Source: Paraburkholderia phenazinium | GTDB taxonomy: Bacteria; Pseudomonadota; Gammaproteobacteria; Burkholderiales; Burkholderiaceae | Assembly (NCBI RefSeq): GCF_900142845.1 | Contig: NZ_FSRU01000001.1 | Coordinates: 930,001 to 994,000, forward strand | Direction of reading: 5' to 3' | DNA: 64,000 nt | Part shown: positions 17,921 to 26,440 of the stretch, one piece after another | Layout: the number at the start of each line of letters is the position of its first letter | Numbering within the stretch: the first letter of the stretch is position 1 | The notes under the pieces: model-generated | Seen by the model: only the letters and a program-made list of their open reading frames with translations | Told to the model about the DNA's origin: nothing | Database searches by the model: none | Translations under genes and position numbers: made by a program

Positions 17921-18301
17921 ATGACTGAAGCTGACCCCTCCGAGGCGCCGCGCATCGAGTCGCTGAGCGCGATCACGCTGGCGACCCATGACATGGCGCG
18001 GGCCGTGCCGTTTTATGAAGCGCTAGGTTTCCCGCTGAAGTACGGCGGTCCGCAGGAAGCGTTTACATCTTTTGCGTTCGGCTCGTCGTTTCTGAACCTG
18101 ATTGCCGATAGCCGCGGCCCGATTCACTGGTGGGGGCGGGTGATCGTTTACGTGTCGGACGTGGACGGGATTTATCGCAGGGCGCTGGCGGCCGGGTTGC
18201 AGCCCGAGTCCGCACCCGCGGATGCGCCGTGGGGCGAGCGCTATTTCCACCTGACCGACCCGGACGGCCACGAGTTGAGCTTCGCGAAGCCGTTGCGCTA
18301 G
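17921..18301 (+). CDS. VOC (glyoxalase/bleomycin-resistance) family protein
   Basis: A 126 aa protein with one vicinal-oxygen-chelate fold: ITLATHDMARAVPFYEALGF opens the first beta-alpha-beta unit and YFHLTDPDGHELSFAKPL closes the second. Metal ligands can be proposed from H in LATHDM and E in GHELSF. The substrate is unknown. AAGGAG precedes the ATG at 17921. Divergent from the protease gene. Confidence 0.8.
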   Translation: MTEADPSEAPRIESLSAITLATHDMARAVPFYEALGFPLKYGGPQEAFTSFAFGSSFLNLIADSRGPIHWWGRVIVYVSDVDGIYRRALAAGLQPESAPADAPWGERYFHLTDPDGHELSFAKPLR

Positions 18302-18455
18302 CCGGATTGGATCGCGTGGAAAACTCGCTATCATGAGTTGATGCAAGCCGTGCCGCCCCAGTAATAACAGTGACACCTCGATCGCCGATAATCGGCCGGT
18401 CGCCGCTGCGTCCGGCGCAGTGGGCTTACCTATTCCCGTTTCCAGGAGAGTCGCG

Positions 18456-19382
18456 ATGAAAGAGCAGGATCCCAGAGCCGATATGGCGTCGATGGCGGAG
18501 CGGCAGCGCCGTTTTGAAGAGGATCTCATCGACGCGTACGACGAAGAGCTCGAAATGGAAGTGGACGACCGCATCAACGACGGCGAAGCGGGTTTTTCGG
18601 CCGAGCATCGCGAGGCGCGCAAGAAGTACTTCCGCGAGCTGTTCCGTCTGCAGGGCGAACTGGTCAAGCTGCAGGACTGGATCGTCGCCACGGGACACCG
18701 GCTCGTGGTGATCTTCGAGGGACGCGACGCGGCGGGCAAGGGCGGCGCGATCAAGCGCATCACGCAGCGTCTCAACCCGCGTGTGTGCCGGGTTGCGGCA
18801 CTGCCGGCGCCGAACAATCGCGAACGCACGCAGTGGTACTTTCAGCGCTATGTGTCGCATCTGCCGGCCGGCGGCGAGATGGTGCTATTCGACCGGAGCT
18901 GGTACAACCGCGCGGGTGTCGAGCGTGTGATGAACTTCTGCACGGACGAAGAGTACGAGGAGTTTTTCCGCTCGGTGCCGGAGTTCGAGAAGATGCTGGC
19001 GCGCAGCGGCGTGCAGATTCTCAAGTACTGGTTCTCGATTACCGACGAAGAGCAGGAAATCCGCTTCCAGACACGTATTCACGACCCGCTCAAGCAGTGG
19101 AAGCTGAGCCCGATGGATCTGGAGAGCCGGCGCCGTTGGGAGGCGTACACGCATGCGAAGGAAGTGATGCTGCAACGCTCGCATATTCCCGAGGCGCCGT
19201 GGTGGGTGGTTCAGGCGGTCGACAAGAAGCGCGCGCGTCTGAACTGCATTCACCATCTGCTGAGCCAGGTGCCGTATCACGAGGTCGAGCATCCGCTGAT
19301 TACGCTGCCGGAGCGCGTGTACAACACGGAGTACATCCGGCAGCCGGTGCCGGCTAACATCATCGTGCCGGAAGTGTATTGA
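18456..19382 (+). CDS. ppk2: polyphosphate kinase 2 (PPK2 family)
   Basis: A 308 aa kinase that uses inorganic polyphosphate to phosphorylate nucleoside di- or monophosphates. Walker A is GRDAAGKGG (residues 89-97) and Walker B contains D146 in LFDRSWYNRAG; the lid region follows. The N-terminal 60 residues are a charged helical extension. The start at 18456 follows CAGGAGAG. It is convergent with the Pit phosphate transporter, which fits phosphate storage and supply. One domain is present, so it is probably PPK2 class I or III; the class is not decided here. Confidence 0.9.
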   Translation: MKEQDPRADMASMAERQRRFEEDLIDAYDEELEMEVDDRINDGEAGFSAEHREARKKYFRELFRLQGELVKLQDWIVATGHRLVVIFEGRDAAGKGGAIKRITQRLNPRVCRVAALPAPNNRERTQWYFQRYVSHLPAGGEMVLFDRSWYNRAGVERVMNFCTDEEYEEFFRSVPEFEKMLARSGVQILKYWFSITDEEQEIRFQTRIHDPLKQWKLSPMDLESRRRWEAYTHAKEVMLQRSHIPEAPWWVVQAVDKKRARLNCIHHLLSQVPYHEVEHPLITLPERVYNTEYIRQPVPANIIVPEVY

Positions 19383-19429
19383 GCGGCTGACGGGTGTTTG
19401 CGGCAGGCGGGTGGCGGGAGAGGCAGGTT

Positions 19430-19459
19430 ACTAGTGTGATGGTAAAGCATCACACTAGT
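19430..19459. repeat. perfect 12 bp inverted repeat between ppk2 and pit
   Basis: ACTAGTGTGATG, a 6 nt loop GTAAAG, then the exact complement. It lies 48 bp after ppk2 and 46 bp before the end of the convergent transporter gene. Neither strand has a T tract. It may be a bidirectional terminator or a protein-binding palindrome. Confidence 0.5.
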
Positions 19460-19504
19460 GAACTCGTAAAGCATAAAACAACCGGCTCGCGCCCCGTCGT
19501 CCCT

Positions 19505-21091
19505 TCAAAACACGTGCAGGAACACCCAATACAATCCGGCTGCCAGCGCAATGGAAGCGGGCAGCGTCAGCACCCACGCCATCAGCAGACTGCGCACCGT
19601 GCTCCACTGCAGCCCCGAGCCGTTGGCCGCCATCGTGCCGGCTACCCCTGACGACAGCACGTGCGTCGTCGACACCGGCAGACCGTAGAGATCGGCCGCG
19701 CCGATCGTCAGCATGGCGACCAGTTCCGCCGAGGCGCCCTGCCCGTAGGTCAGATGCTGTTTGCCGATTTTCTCGCCAACCGTCACGACAATCCGCTTCC
19801 AGCCCACCATCGTCCCGAGCCCGAGTGCGATCGCCACGGCGACCTTGACCCAGGTCGGAATGAATTTGGTTGCATGATCAACCTGCTTCTTGAAGTTGTC
19901 GATCGGCTTCATGTCGTCCTGCGTAAAGGCGGGCTGTTTGGCCTTTTCCATCAGGCGAATCGCCTCGGAGGTGACGTACATGTTGTTACGCACGTTATCG
20001 ACGACATCTTGCGGCACGTTCGCCATCGAACCCGATGCGCCGACCTGCTGACCGATCTGGTCGGTCAGTTGCTGCAGCGCGGGCAGCGTCTCGGGCGTCA
20101 GCTGGCGGGTGCGGACATAGGCCTCGACGGCGGTGCGCGGGTGCGCCGACGGCGGAGCGCCGTTCGTATATTTGGCGAACGTAGCGGAGGCCTGTTGCGA
20201 CACCGCGACGAAGGTTTGCGTTTCACCAGGCGTGACGGCCTTGTTCAAGGCGTACGCGGTGGGCACCGTGCCGATCAGGATCAGCATGATCAGGCCCATG
20301 CCCTTTTGGCCGTCATTCGAGCCGTGTGCGAACGAAACGCCCGTACAGGTGAGGATCAGCAGGCCGCGGATCCAGAACGGCGGCGGCTCCGAGCCCTTCG
20401 GTTCGGCATACAACGCCGGCACGCGGACAACGGCTTTCAGTACCATCAGAAGCAGTCCTGAGAGCAGGAACCCGACGATCGGCGAAAACACGAGCGACTT
20501 GCCGACGCCCAGCGCCTGATTCCAGTCCACGCCGCTGGTGCCGCTGGCGCCGTGCATCAGTTGATTCATCAGGCCCACGCCGATGATGGAGCCCACTAGC
20601 GTATGCGAGCTCGACGACGGCAAGCCGAAGTACCACGTGCCGAGATTCCAGATGATGGCCGCGATCAGCAGGGCGAACACCATCGCGAAGCCGGCGCTGC
20701 TGCCGACCTGCAGGATCAGTTCGACCGGCAGAAGCTGCAGCACGCCAAACGCGACAGCGCCGCTCGAAGTCAGCACGCCGAGGAAGTTCCACGTACCGGA
20801 CCACATCACCGCGATATTCGGCGTGAGCGAATGCGTGTAGATCACTGTGGCGACGGCGTTCGCGGTGTCGTGAAAGCCGTTGACGAACTCGAAGCCGAGC
20901 GCGATCAGCAACGCGACGCCGAGCAACAGGTAGGGCAAGAAACTGAGTGACTGTACGGACTGCAGATCGGTTACCAGATGCACGGCGCAATACACCGCGC
21001 CGAATGCGATCACAAGGAGGAAAATAATCAGACCAATGCCGCGGCTTCGAGCGTTGGTGGTGGTCGTCTGCGGGTACGAAAGTTCCGGCAT
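19505..21091 (-). CDS. pit: low-affinity inorganic phosphate transporter (PiT family)
   Basis: A 528 aa inner-membrane symporter of phosphate (often as metal-phosphate). The duplicated PiT signatures are visible as GFHDTANAVAT in the N-terminal half and the GSNDGQKGMG stretch in the C-terminal half; a hydrophilic insert (about residues 295-410) separates later helices, as in PitA. It is convergent with ppk2 and divergent from a LysR gene. A PHO-box-like array lies about 50-80 bp upstream of its start. Confidence 0.9.
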   Translation of the reverse strand: MPELSYPQTTTTNARSRGIGLIIFLLVIAFGAVYCAVHLVTDLQSVQSLSFLPYLLLGVALLIALGFEFVNGFHDTANAVATVIYTHSLTPNIAVMWSGTWNFLGVLTSSGAVAFGVLQLLPVELILQVGSSAGFAMVFALLIAAIIWNLGTWYFGLPSSSSHTLVGSIIGVGLMNQLMHGASGTSGVDWNQALGVGKSLVFSPIVGFLLSGLLLMVLKAVVRVPALYAEPKGSEPPPFWIRGLLILTCTGVSFAHGSNDGQKGMGLIMLILIGTVPTAYALNKAVTPGETQTFVAVSQQASATFAKYTNGAPPSAHPRTAVEAYVRTRQLTPETLPALQQLTDQIGQQVGASGSMANVPQDVVDNVRNNMYVTSEAIRLMEKAKQPAFTQDDMKPIDNFKKQVDHATKFIPTWVKVAVAIALGLGTMVGWKRIVVTVGEKIGKQHLTYGQGASAELVAMLTIGAADLYGLPVSTTHVLSSGVAGTMAANGSGLQWSTVRSLLMAWVLTLPASIALAAGLYWVFLHVF

Positions 21092-21447
21092 GGCGTGAGC
21101 CCCAAGGTAGTCGCGTCAACTTTTTATGTTGGTTCATCAATATGTCGCATTCGTGACAGATATGTGTCATTCCGGCCCTTTAGGCGCGCAGAGGGGCCTC
21201 GCGCCTTGCCTGGCGGACCTGTGTCATATGTGAAACGCATACGGCTTGCAACTACTATTTCTATTTTGTGGCGGCTAATTTAATTCGTAATACGAAACAT
21301 ATTGCCGATTTCGGTATTCGTCGTTTATCGGCCCTTTCCTCACATCATGAACCCCCGCTGATTGAGTCAACGCTTGCCGTCCGGAAGGCCCGTGGAGCGA
21401 ACGCGTAAAATGTCACTCCGGTTTGCCGCATCCGATCAGAGACGCCC
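21092..21447. other. divergent intergenic region pit / LysR gene
   Basis: 356 bp. The left part carries the PHO-box-like array. The right part (21230-21350) is AT-rich and would hold the LysR gene promoter. No small gene is supported. Confidence 0.4.
21142..21170 (-). promoter_or_regulatory. possible PHO-box array upstream of pit
   Basis: On the minus strand three 7-mers repeat every 11 bp: ATGACAC, CTGTCAC and GCGACAT with 4 nt spacers ATAT and GAAT. The middle copy matches the PhoB half-site CTGTCAT in 6 of 7 positions, the others in 4 of 7. The spacing and position upstream of a phosphate transporter support the idea; the weak flanking copies speak against it. Confidence 0.4.
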
Positions 21448-22401
21448 TTGAAACGAAAAATGCCCGCGCTCAACGCGCTCAAAGCTTTTGAAGTGGCCGG
21501 CCGTACCGGCAGCTTCACCCGTGCCGCCGAGTTGCTCAACGTCACCCAGAGTGCGGTCAGCCGGCAGGTGCGTCAGTTGGAAGAGCAACTCGGCGAGGCC
21601 TTGCTGCAACGCCGCCATCACCACCTCGAACTGTCGGCCGCCGGCCGCTTGCTCCTGCAGGCGCTGCAGCAGTCGTTCGACAAGATCGAACTGACCGTGC
21701 GCAGCATTCAGGAAAAGACCCATCTGAACCGCTTGCGCATCAACGCGCCGCCCACGTTTACGAGCCGCTGGCTGATGCCGCGTCTCGCGCGTCTGCGCGA
21801 CGCGCACCCGGAACTCGAACTGAGCCTGTCGACGCGCGTCGAGGACAAGCTCGCCGAATCGGGCGTGCTCGATTGCGCGATCCGTTTTGGCGACGGCGAA
21901 TGGGAAGGCTTCGACAATCGTCTGCTGATGAGCGAACGGCACGTCGCCGTCTGCTCGCCGGCGCTGCTCGCCCGGCACTCGGGGCAGCAGGGCATCGACC
22001 TGAATCAGTTCACGCTGCTGCACGTGCTGGCGAGCGACGACCAGCGTTACCTCACCTGGCAGCACTGGCTGAAAGCGGCCGGGATTGACGGCGTCGATAC
22101 CAGCGGCGGCTACGAATTCGATCTGCTCGATCTGGCGATTCGCGCGGCCGTCGACGGTCTCGGCATCACCATCGCCGACCGCCATATGATCGCCCGCGAA
22201 CTGGCAACCGGTGAACTCGTGCAGGTGCTGAACGTGCATGTCGACGGTCACCAGTCCTACTGGCTGGTGACGCGCCCGGAGCAGGGCGATCTGCCGCAAC
22301 TGGCCTTGTTTCGCGACTGGCTGCAGCACGAAGTGTGGTCGACCGAACGCAACCTGGAGCCGTCGGCGTCGTCGCCGGAACGGCTGATCGGCGGCCACTG
22401 A
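21448..22401 (+). CDS. LysR-family transcriptional regulator (GcvA-like)
   Basis: A 317 aa regulator. The winged helix-turn-helix covers residues 5-65 (PALNALKAFEVAGRTGSFTR, then LNVTQSAVSRQVRQLEEQLG), followed by a type-2 periplasmic-binding-like effector domain. The start is taken as TTG at 21448 because GcvA-like proteins carry about four basic residues before LPxLNAL; ATG at 21460 is an alternative. No target is obvious. It is divergent from pit, which is not a usual LysR target, so the regulated genes may be elsewhere. Confidence 0.88.
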   Translation: MKRKMPALNALKAFEVAGRTGSFTRAAELLNVTQSAVSRQVRQLEEQLGEALLQRRHHHLELSAAGRLLLQALQQSFDKIELTVRSIQEKTHLNRLRINAPPTFTSRWLMPRLARLRDAHPELELSLSTRVEDKLAESGVLDCAIRFGDGEWEGFDNRLLMSERHVAVCSPALLARHSGQQGIDLNQFTLLHVLASDDQRYLTWQHWLKAAGIDGVDTSGGYEFDLLDLAIRAAVDGLGITIADRHMIARELATGELVQVLNVHVDGHQSYWLVTRPEQGDLPQLALFRDWLQHEVWSTERNLEPSASSPERLIGGH

Positions 22402-22410
22402 ACGTTAAGC

Positions 22411-22486
22411 GGTAAGCGGCGGATAAGCGGCGGATAAGCGGCGGATAAGCGGCGGATAAGCGGCGGATAAGCGGCGGATAAGCGGC
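22411..22486. repeat. 11 bp tandem repeat array
   Basis: Six exact copies of GGATAAGCGGC (22421-22486) preceded by one degenerate 10 bp copy at 22411. The array begins 10 bp after the LysR gene stop and is followed by a partial GGC. The unit equals about one helical turn. All frames through it stay open on the minus strand, which creates an artificial repetitive reading frame. Confidence 0.9.
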
Positions 22487-22861
22487 GGCCTCGTTTGCGG
22501 GTTAGCGTGCCGGCAAGCGGCCACTCACAACGCATAAGGGGGCCTGAAAGCCTGACCAGGAAGCGCCTTTACATGCCGGCCGGCACGACGCCGTAGCGCC
22601 TTGCAAACGGCTTGAACGGCGTCGACGGAGCGGTTAAGGCGAAGTAAGTTAGAGGCCCACACCAAAAAGTTCGTTTTCTGCGGTGTTCTGCACGTTTCGC
22701 GGCTAGCTCTGCTTTCCGGTTTCGTCTGATTATCTATACACTGGCTCGACGATGACGAAACACAAGGTCGTTCTGAAGAACAAGGTGTGGGCCGCGTAAC
22801 GGGGAATGGCTTTAACGTGCCGCGCGAGCCGACGCTAACAAGAAGAATTGAGAGCAAGCGT
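22487..22861. other. intergenic region before the diguanylate cyclase
   Basis: About 375 bp with no gene I can support. It must contain the promoter of the GGDEF gene. A GTG-initiated in-frame extension of that gene reaches back to 22787 but looks non-coding. Confidence 0.3.
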
Positions 22862-24751
22862 ATGGGGCAGCGAGCCGAAGGACCAACTGGAGAACCGCGG
22901 GTATTTCTGGAAGGGGTACGTCCGCAGCGCGTGGTGTCGACACGCTGGAGCGTGTTGCTGGCATTCGTGGTGACGACGCTCACCTGTTTATTGAGCGGCG
23001 CGCTCAAGAGCATGGCGGGTGAAATCGCAGCTATCTGGCTGACGAATGCGGTGCTGCTGGGCCAGATGATGGTAGTTGCGCCCAGACAGCGCTATTGGGT
23101 GCTGGCCGGCGGCATAGCGGGGAACCTGGCGGCCAATCTGATTAGCGAAAGCCTCGCGGTATCGCTCTCTTATACATTGGCCGATACGCTCGAAGTGCTG
23201 ATTGCGTTCAGCTTTGCGCCGCGCTTGAGCACGGTCGCCGATTTGTTGCGTCCCAAGGCGCTGCTGAGATTTCTGGCCGGTGGCGTGATCCTCGCGCCGC
23301 TTTTGTCGGGGCTGCTTGCTACGACGCTGCTGCGCAGCCAGTTGAGCGGCCATCTGCTACCCAATCTTGCCAACTGGTTCGTCTCCGACGCGCTCAGTCT
23401 CGTGATCTTTACGCCCGCGGCGGTCGTGTTCTGGAACGGTGAGGCCGCCGATCTCCTGCGTGCGGACCGGCGTCTGAAAACCTTGGCCCTGTTGCTACTG
23501 GTGTGCGCCGTCACCGCCGGGGTATTTTCCCAGAGCCGGTTCCCGCTGCTCTACTGGGCGCTGCTGCCCATCGTGCTGCTGGCGTTTCAAGTGGACCTTG
23601 CAGGGGTCATGGTGGGCTTATTGCTGTGTCTTGCGATTGCGGTGTCGTTCACCATGCGCGGCATTGGACCGCTGTGGATATTCCCGTATGAGGACATGGA
23701 AGCCCGCATCTTCTCGCTGCAACTGTTCCTGTTTGCCGCGTTGTGCATTGCACTGCCGATCAGCGCGACGCAAGTGTCGCGTGGCCGCCTTGTGGGACTC
23801 CTGCGCGAGGGCGAACGGCGCTACCGGATACTCGCAGAGAACGCGACCGACATCGTCATGAGTGTCACGCTCGAGGGCCGGCTTACCTATGTTTCGCCGC
23901 GTGCTCAAACCGTGATGCGTCGCAATCCTGACGAACTGATCGGTGCGTACTTGCCGGACCTGGTGATTGCTGACGATCGCGATGCGCTGGCCACGGCCAT
24001 CGAGAATCTGGCGATCGGCGCGAGCGAAATCTCGCAGGTCAGCCGCTTCAGACGACCGGACGGCCAGATCCTCTGGCTGGAAACCTATCTTCGTCCGGTG
24101 ATCGATCCGTTTTCCGGACAGCCTGAAGCGCTCACGGCGACGACACGCGACATCACGGTACGCAAAGCGGCCGAGCAGCGCCTTGCCGACGAGCGTATCG
24201 AACTACAGGGACTGGCGTTTCGCGACGGACTGACGGGACTCTTCAACCGGCGTCATTTCGACCTCGAACTGGCCAATCAATGGCGGCAAGTTGCAGAGGG
24301 CGACGGCGCCGGTTTTACGGCGGTCGTGATGATCGATATCGATGCGTACAAGAGCTATAACGACCACTACGGCCATCAGCGGGGAGACGACTGTTTGCGC
24401 ACGATTGCCCAGACCATCGCATTGTCGGCGCGGCGTCCGACGGATATCGTGGCCCGCTACGGTGGCGAGGAGTTCGCGTTGATCCTTAAGGAGACCGATC
24501 TGCATGGTGCGCGCGTGGTGGCGGAGCGCATTCGCCGTGCTGTTGAAGGGCTGCAGGTACCGCATCACGCGAGCGATGTCGGGATGGTGACGGTGAGCCT
24601 GGGCGTCGCTGCGCGGCAGCCGCGTGAAGGGGGCGGCGCGGCCAGTCTCGTGGCGGCCGCGGACCGCGCGCTCTACGAGGCCAAGCGGCGCGGCCGCAAT
24701 CAGACCTTCGTGGCCGAAGACGGCGATGCGGGTCCCGGCTCGCGCGCCTGA
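22862..24751 (+). CDS. MASE1-PAS-GGDEF diguanylate cyclase
   Basis: A 629 aa membrane sensor predicted to make cyclic-di-GMP. The N-terminal half (to about residue 310) is a MASE1 membrane sensor with about eight helices and the IWLTNAVLLG signature. A PAS domain follows (RYRILAENATDIVMSVTLEG). The GGDEF domain has DGLTGLFNRRHFD, the metal site IDIDAYKSYND, and the intact catalytic motif GGEEF (ARYGGEEFALIL). The start at ATG 22862 is preferred to the GTG at 22787. No EAL domain and no neighbouring partner are seen. Confidence 0.9.
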   Translation: MGQRAEGPTGEPRVFLEGVRPQRVVSTRWSVLLAFVVTTLTCLLSGALKSMAGEIAAIWLTNAVLLGQMMVVAPRQRYWVLAGGIAGNLAANLISESLAVSLSYTLADTLEVLIAFSFAPRLSTVADLLRPKALLRFLAGGVILAPLLSGLLATTLLRSQLSGHLLPNLANWFVSDALSLVIFTPAAVVFWNGEAADLLRADRRLKTLALLLLVCAVTAGVFSQSRFPLLYWALLPIVLLAFQVDLAGVMVGLLLCLAIAVSFTMRGIGPLWIFPYEDMEARIFSLQLFLFAALCIALPISATQVSRGRLVGLLREGERRYRILAENATDIVMSVTLEGRLTYVSPRAQTVMRRNPDELIGAYLPDLVIADDRDALATAIENLAIGASEISQVSRFRRPDGQILWLETYLRPVIDPFSGQPEALTATTRDITVRKAAEQRLADERIELQGLAFRDGLTGLFNRRHFDLELANQWRQVAEGDGAGFTAVVMIDIDAYKSYNDHYGHQRGDDCLRTIAQTIALSARRPTDIVARYGGEEFALILKETDLHGARVVAERIRRAVEGLQVPHHASDVGMVTVSLGVAARQPREGGGAASLVAAADRALYEAKRRGRNQTFVAEDGDAGPGSRA

Positions 24752-24755
24752 CGCG

Positions 24756-26045
24756 TCACGCCGGCCAGAACATGCCGAGCGCCGCGAGTCCCATGATTGC
24801 GGTCGCGATCCAGCCCACCCAGCGCAATAGACCCGTCACGGCAAACTCACCCATGATCTCCGGGCGTCCTGACATCAGCATCACCAGCACCATGATCGGC
24901 ACGGCCGCGAGGCCATTGACGACGGCGGCCCAATACAACGCGTCGATGGGATCGAAATGGGCAAAGGTGAGCGTCACGCCGCCAAAGGTCGCAACCGCCA
25001 TCACCACGTAAAACTGCTTGGCGACGTTCACCTGCAGCGCCACACTGTTGCGCCAGTTCATCGCACCGGCGGCCGCATACGCAGCGGACCCGGCGAGCAC
25101 GGGCAGGGCGAGCAAGCCGGTGCCGATCACGGCGAGACTAAACAGCAGGAATGCGAATGGACCGGCGACGGGCTTCAGTGCGCTCGCGGCATCGGCAAAC
25201 GTTGCGAGTCCCGTGCGATGCACGTGCAAGGTCGCCGCAGTCGAGAGAATGATGAAGAACGCCACGCCGTTCGACATCGCCATGCTGACCCAGGTGTCGA
25301 GGTTGATTCGGCGCAGGTGTCCGCTAGCCTGTTTGGGCGCGTCAAGCAGGGTCTCTTGCGCCGGCTCCGAACGGATCTCATCCGCTTCCTGCGACGCGTG
25401 CCAGAAAAACAGATAAGGGCTGATCGTGGTGCCCAGTACCGCAACGACAGTGGTCAGGTAGTGGCTGGAGAAGGGTATTGGCGGCTTGACGAGATTCAGG
25501 CCCACCGCTTTCCAGTCGAGCCGCATGACGAACGGCGTTGCCACGTAGGCGAGCAATGCGAGCGGGAGCCACTTAAGGAATCGCGCATAGCGATCGTAGG
25601 GGACAAAGACTTGCAGCAGCAGGGAAGCGGTGCCCAATAGCACGATGTAGATCTGCACGGGACCGCCGAGCACGAGCGTGACCGCTGCGCCCATTGCCGC
25701 CAGGTCCGCTGCAATATTGATCGTGTTGGCAATCAGCAGGACCATGACGGCGGCGTAAAGGATCTGCGAAGGATAGTGGCGGCGCAGGTTGGCCGCGAGT
25801 CCGCTGCCGGTGACGCGCCCCATGCGTGCGCTGATCGATTGAATCGCCACCATCAGCGGGTAGGTGAGCAGCACGGTCCATAGCAGGCCGAAGCCGAATT
25901 GCGCGCCCGCCTGCGAGTAGGTTGCGATACCGCTCGGGTCGTCGTCGGCCGCGCCTTTCACGAGGCCTGGCCCGAGGCGTCTCGCCCAGGAGCGTTCCGC
26001 CTCGTCTTCAACGACGAGTTCAGGCTCGAACGGTTCGTTTGGCAC
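24756..26045 (-). CDS. Nramp-family transporter with a non-canonical metal site
   Basis: A 429 aa inner-membrane protein with about 11 helices and the SLC11/Nramp fold. In helix 1 the canonical DPGN is replaced by D36-P-S-G39 (ADDDPSGIATYSQ), and in helix 6 the canonical MPH becomes S209-P-Y211 (GTTISPYLFFWHAS). The metal-coordinating Met and the His are therefore absent, so selectivity for Mn2+/Fe2+ is doubtful. Mg2+ or another substrate is possible. It is convergent with the diguanylate cyclase, with 4 bp between them. Confidence 0.85.
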   Translation of the reverse strand: MPNEPFEPELVVEDEAERSWARRLGPGLVKGAADDDPSGIATYSQAGAQFGFGLLWTVLLTYPLMVAIQSISARMGRVTGSGLAANLRRHYPSQILYAAVMVLLIANTINIAADLAAMGAAVTLVLGGPVQIYIVLLGTASLLLQVFVPYDRYARFLKWLPLALLAYVATPFVMRLDWKAVGLNLVKPPIPFSSHYLTTVVAVLGTTISPYLFFWHASQEADEIRSEPAQETLLDAPKQASGHLRRINLDTWVSMAMSNGVAFFIILSTAATLHVHRTGLATFADAASALKPVAGPFAFLLFSLAVIGTGLLALPVLAGSAAYAAAGAMNWRNSVALQVNVAKQFYVVMAVATFGGVTLTFAHFDPIDALYWAAVVNGLAAVPIMVLVMLMSGRPEIMGEFAVTGLLRWVGWIATAIMGLAALGMFWPA

Positions 26046-26440
26046 GGTCTTCCCCTATTGGTTTGTGTCCGCACCGAGGCACCGCCGAGGGTGTCGGGTG
26101 GGGTTATCGCGCGGCTATTCGTTCTCCGAGCAGCATTATTCGTGCCACGAGGAAATCGTGCGGTTCCGTGAGACGGTTCTTCCCGCGAGGTTGGACGTGG
26201 ACGGCATTGCCGACTCTAGTCGAAGCATACTCAGTTCTATTAATGAAACAGTCTCGAGCTTCATCCGTGTCGGTCTAAAGCTCGCCTTGCGATTCGATGC
26301 GAGGTCAAAGAGTGTGTTCATCAAACATGCTTAAGCGCATTGAAGCGTCCTATGCTTTACTTCGTTGTGCGTGAAACCATAGCGTTTTGCCATGCGCTCA
26401 TGGCATAGTGCGTCCATTGCCCACACGTAAGGAGGCGGTA
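26046..26440. other. divergent intergenic region
   Basis: 395 bp between the Nramp and H-NS genes, moderately AT-rich from 26200 to 26400 as expected for promoters. It ends in a strong AAGGAGG site for the H-NS gene. No gene or repeat supported. Confidence 0.3.

Noticed and set aside
22257..22535. A protein with an 11-residue repeat (SAAYPPLIRRL)
   Set aside because: It is created by the 11 bp DNA tandem repeat, which is open in all minus-strand frames, and overlaps the end of the LysR gene.
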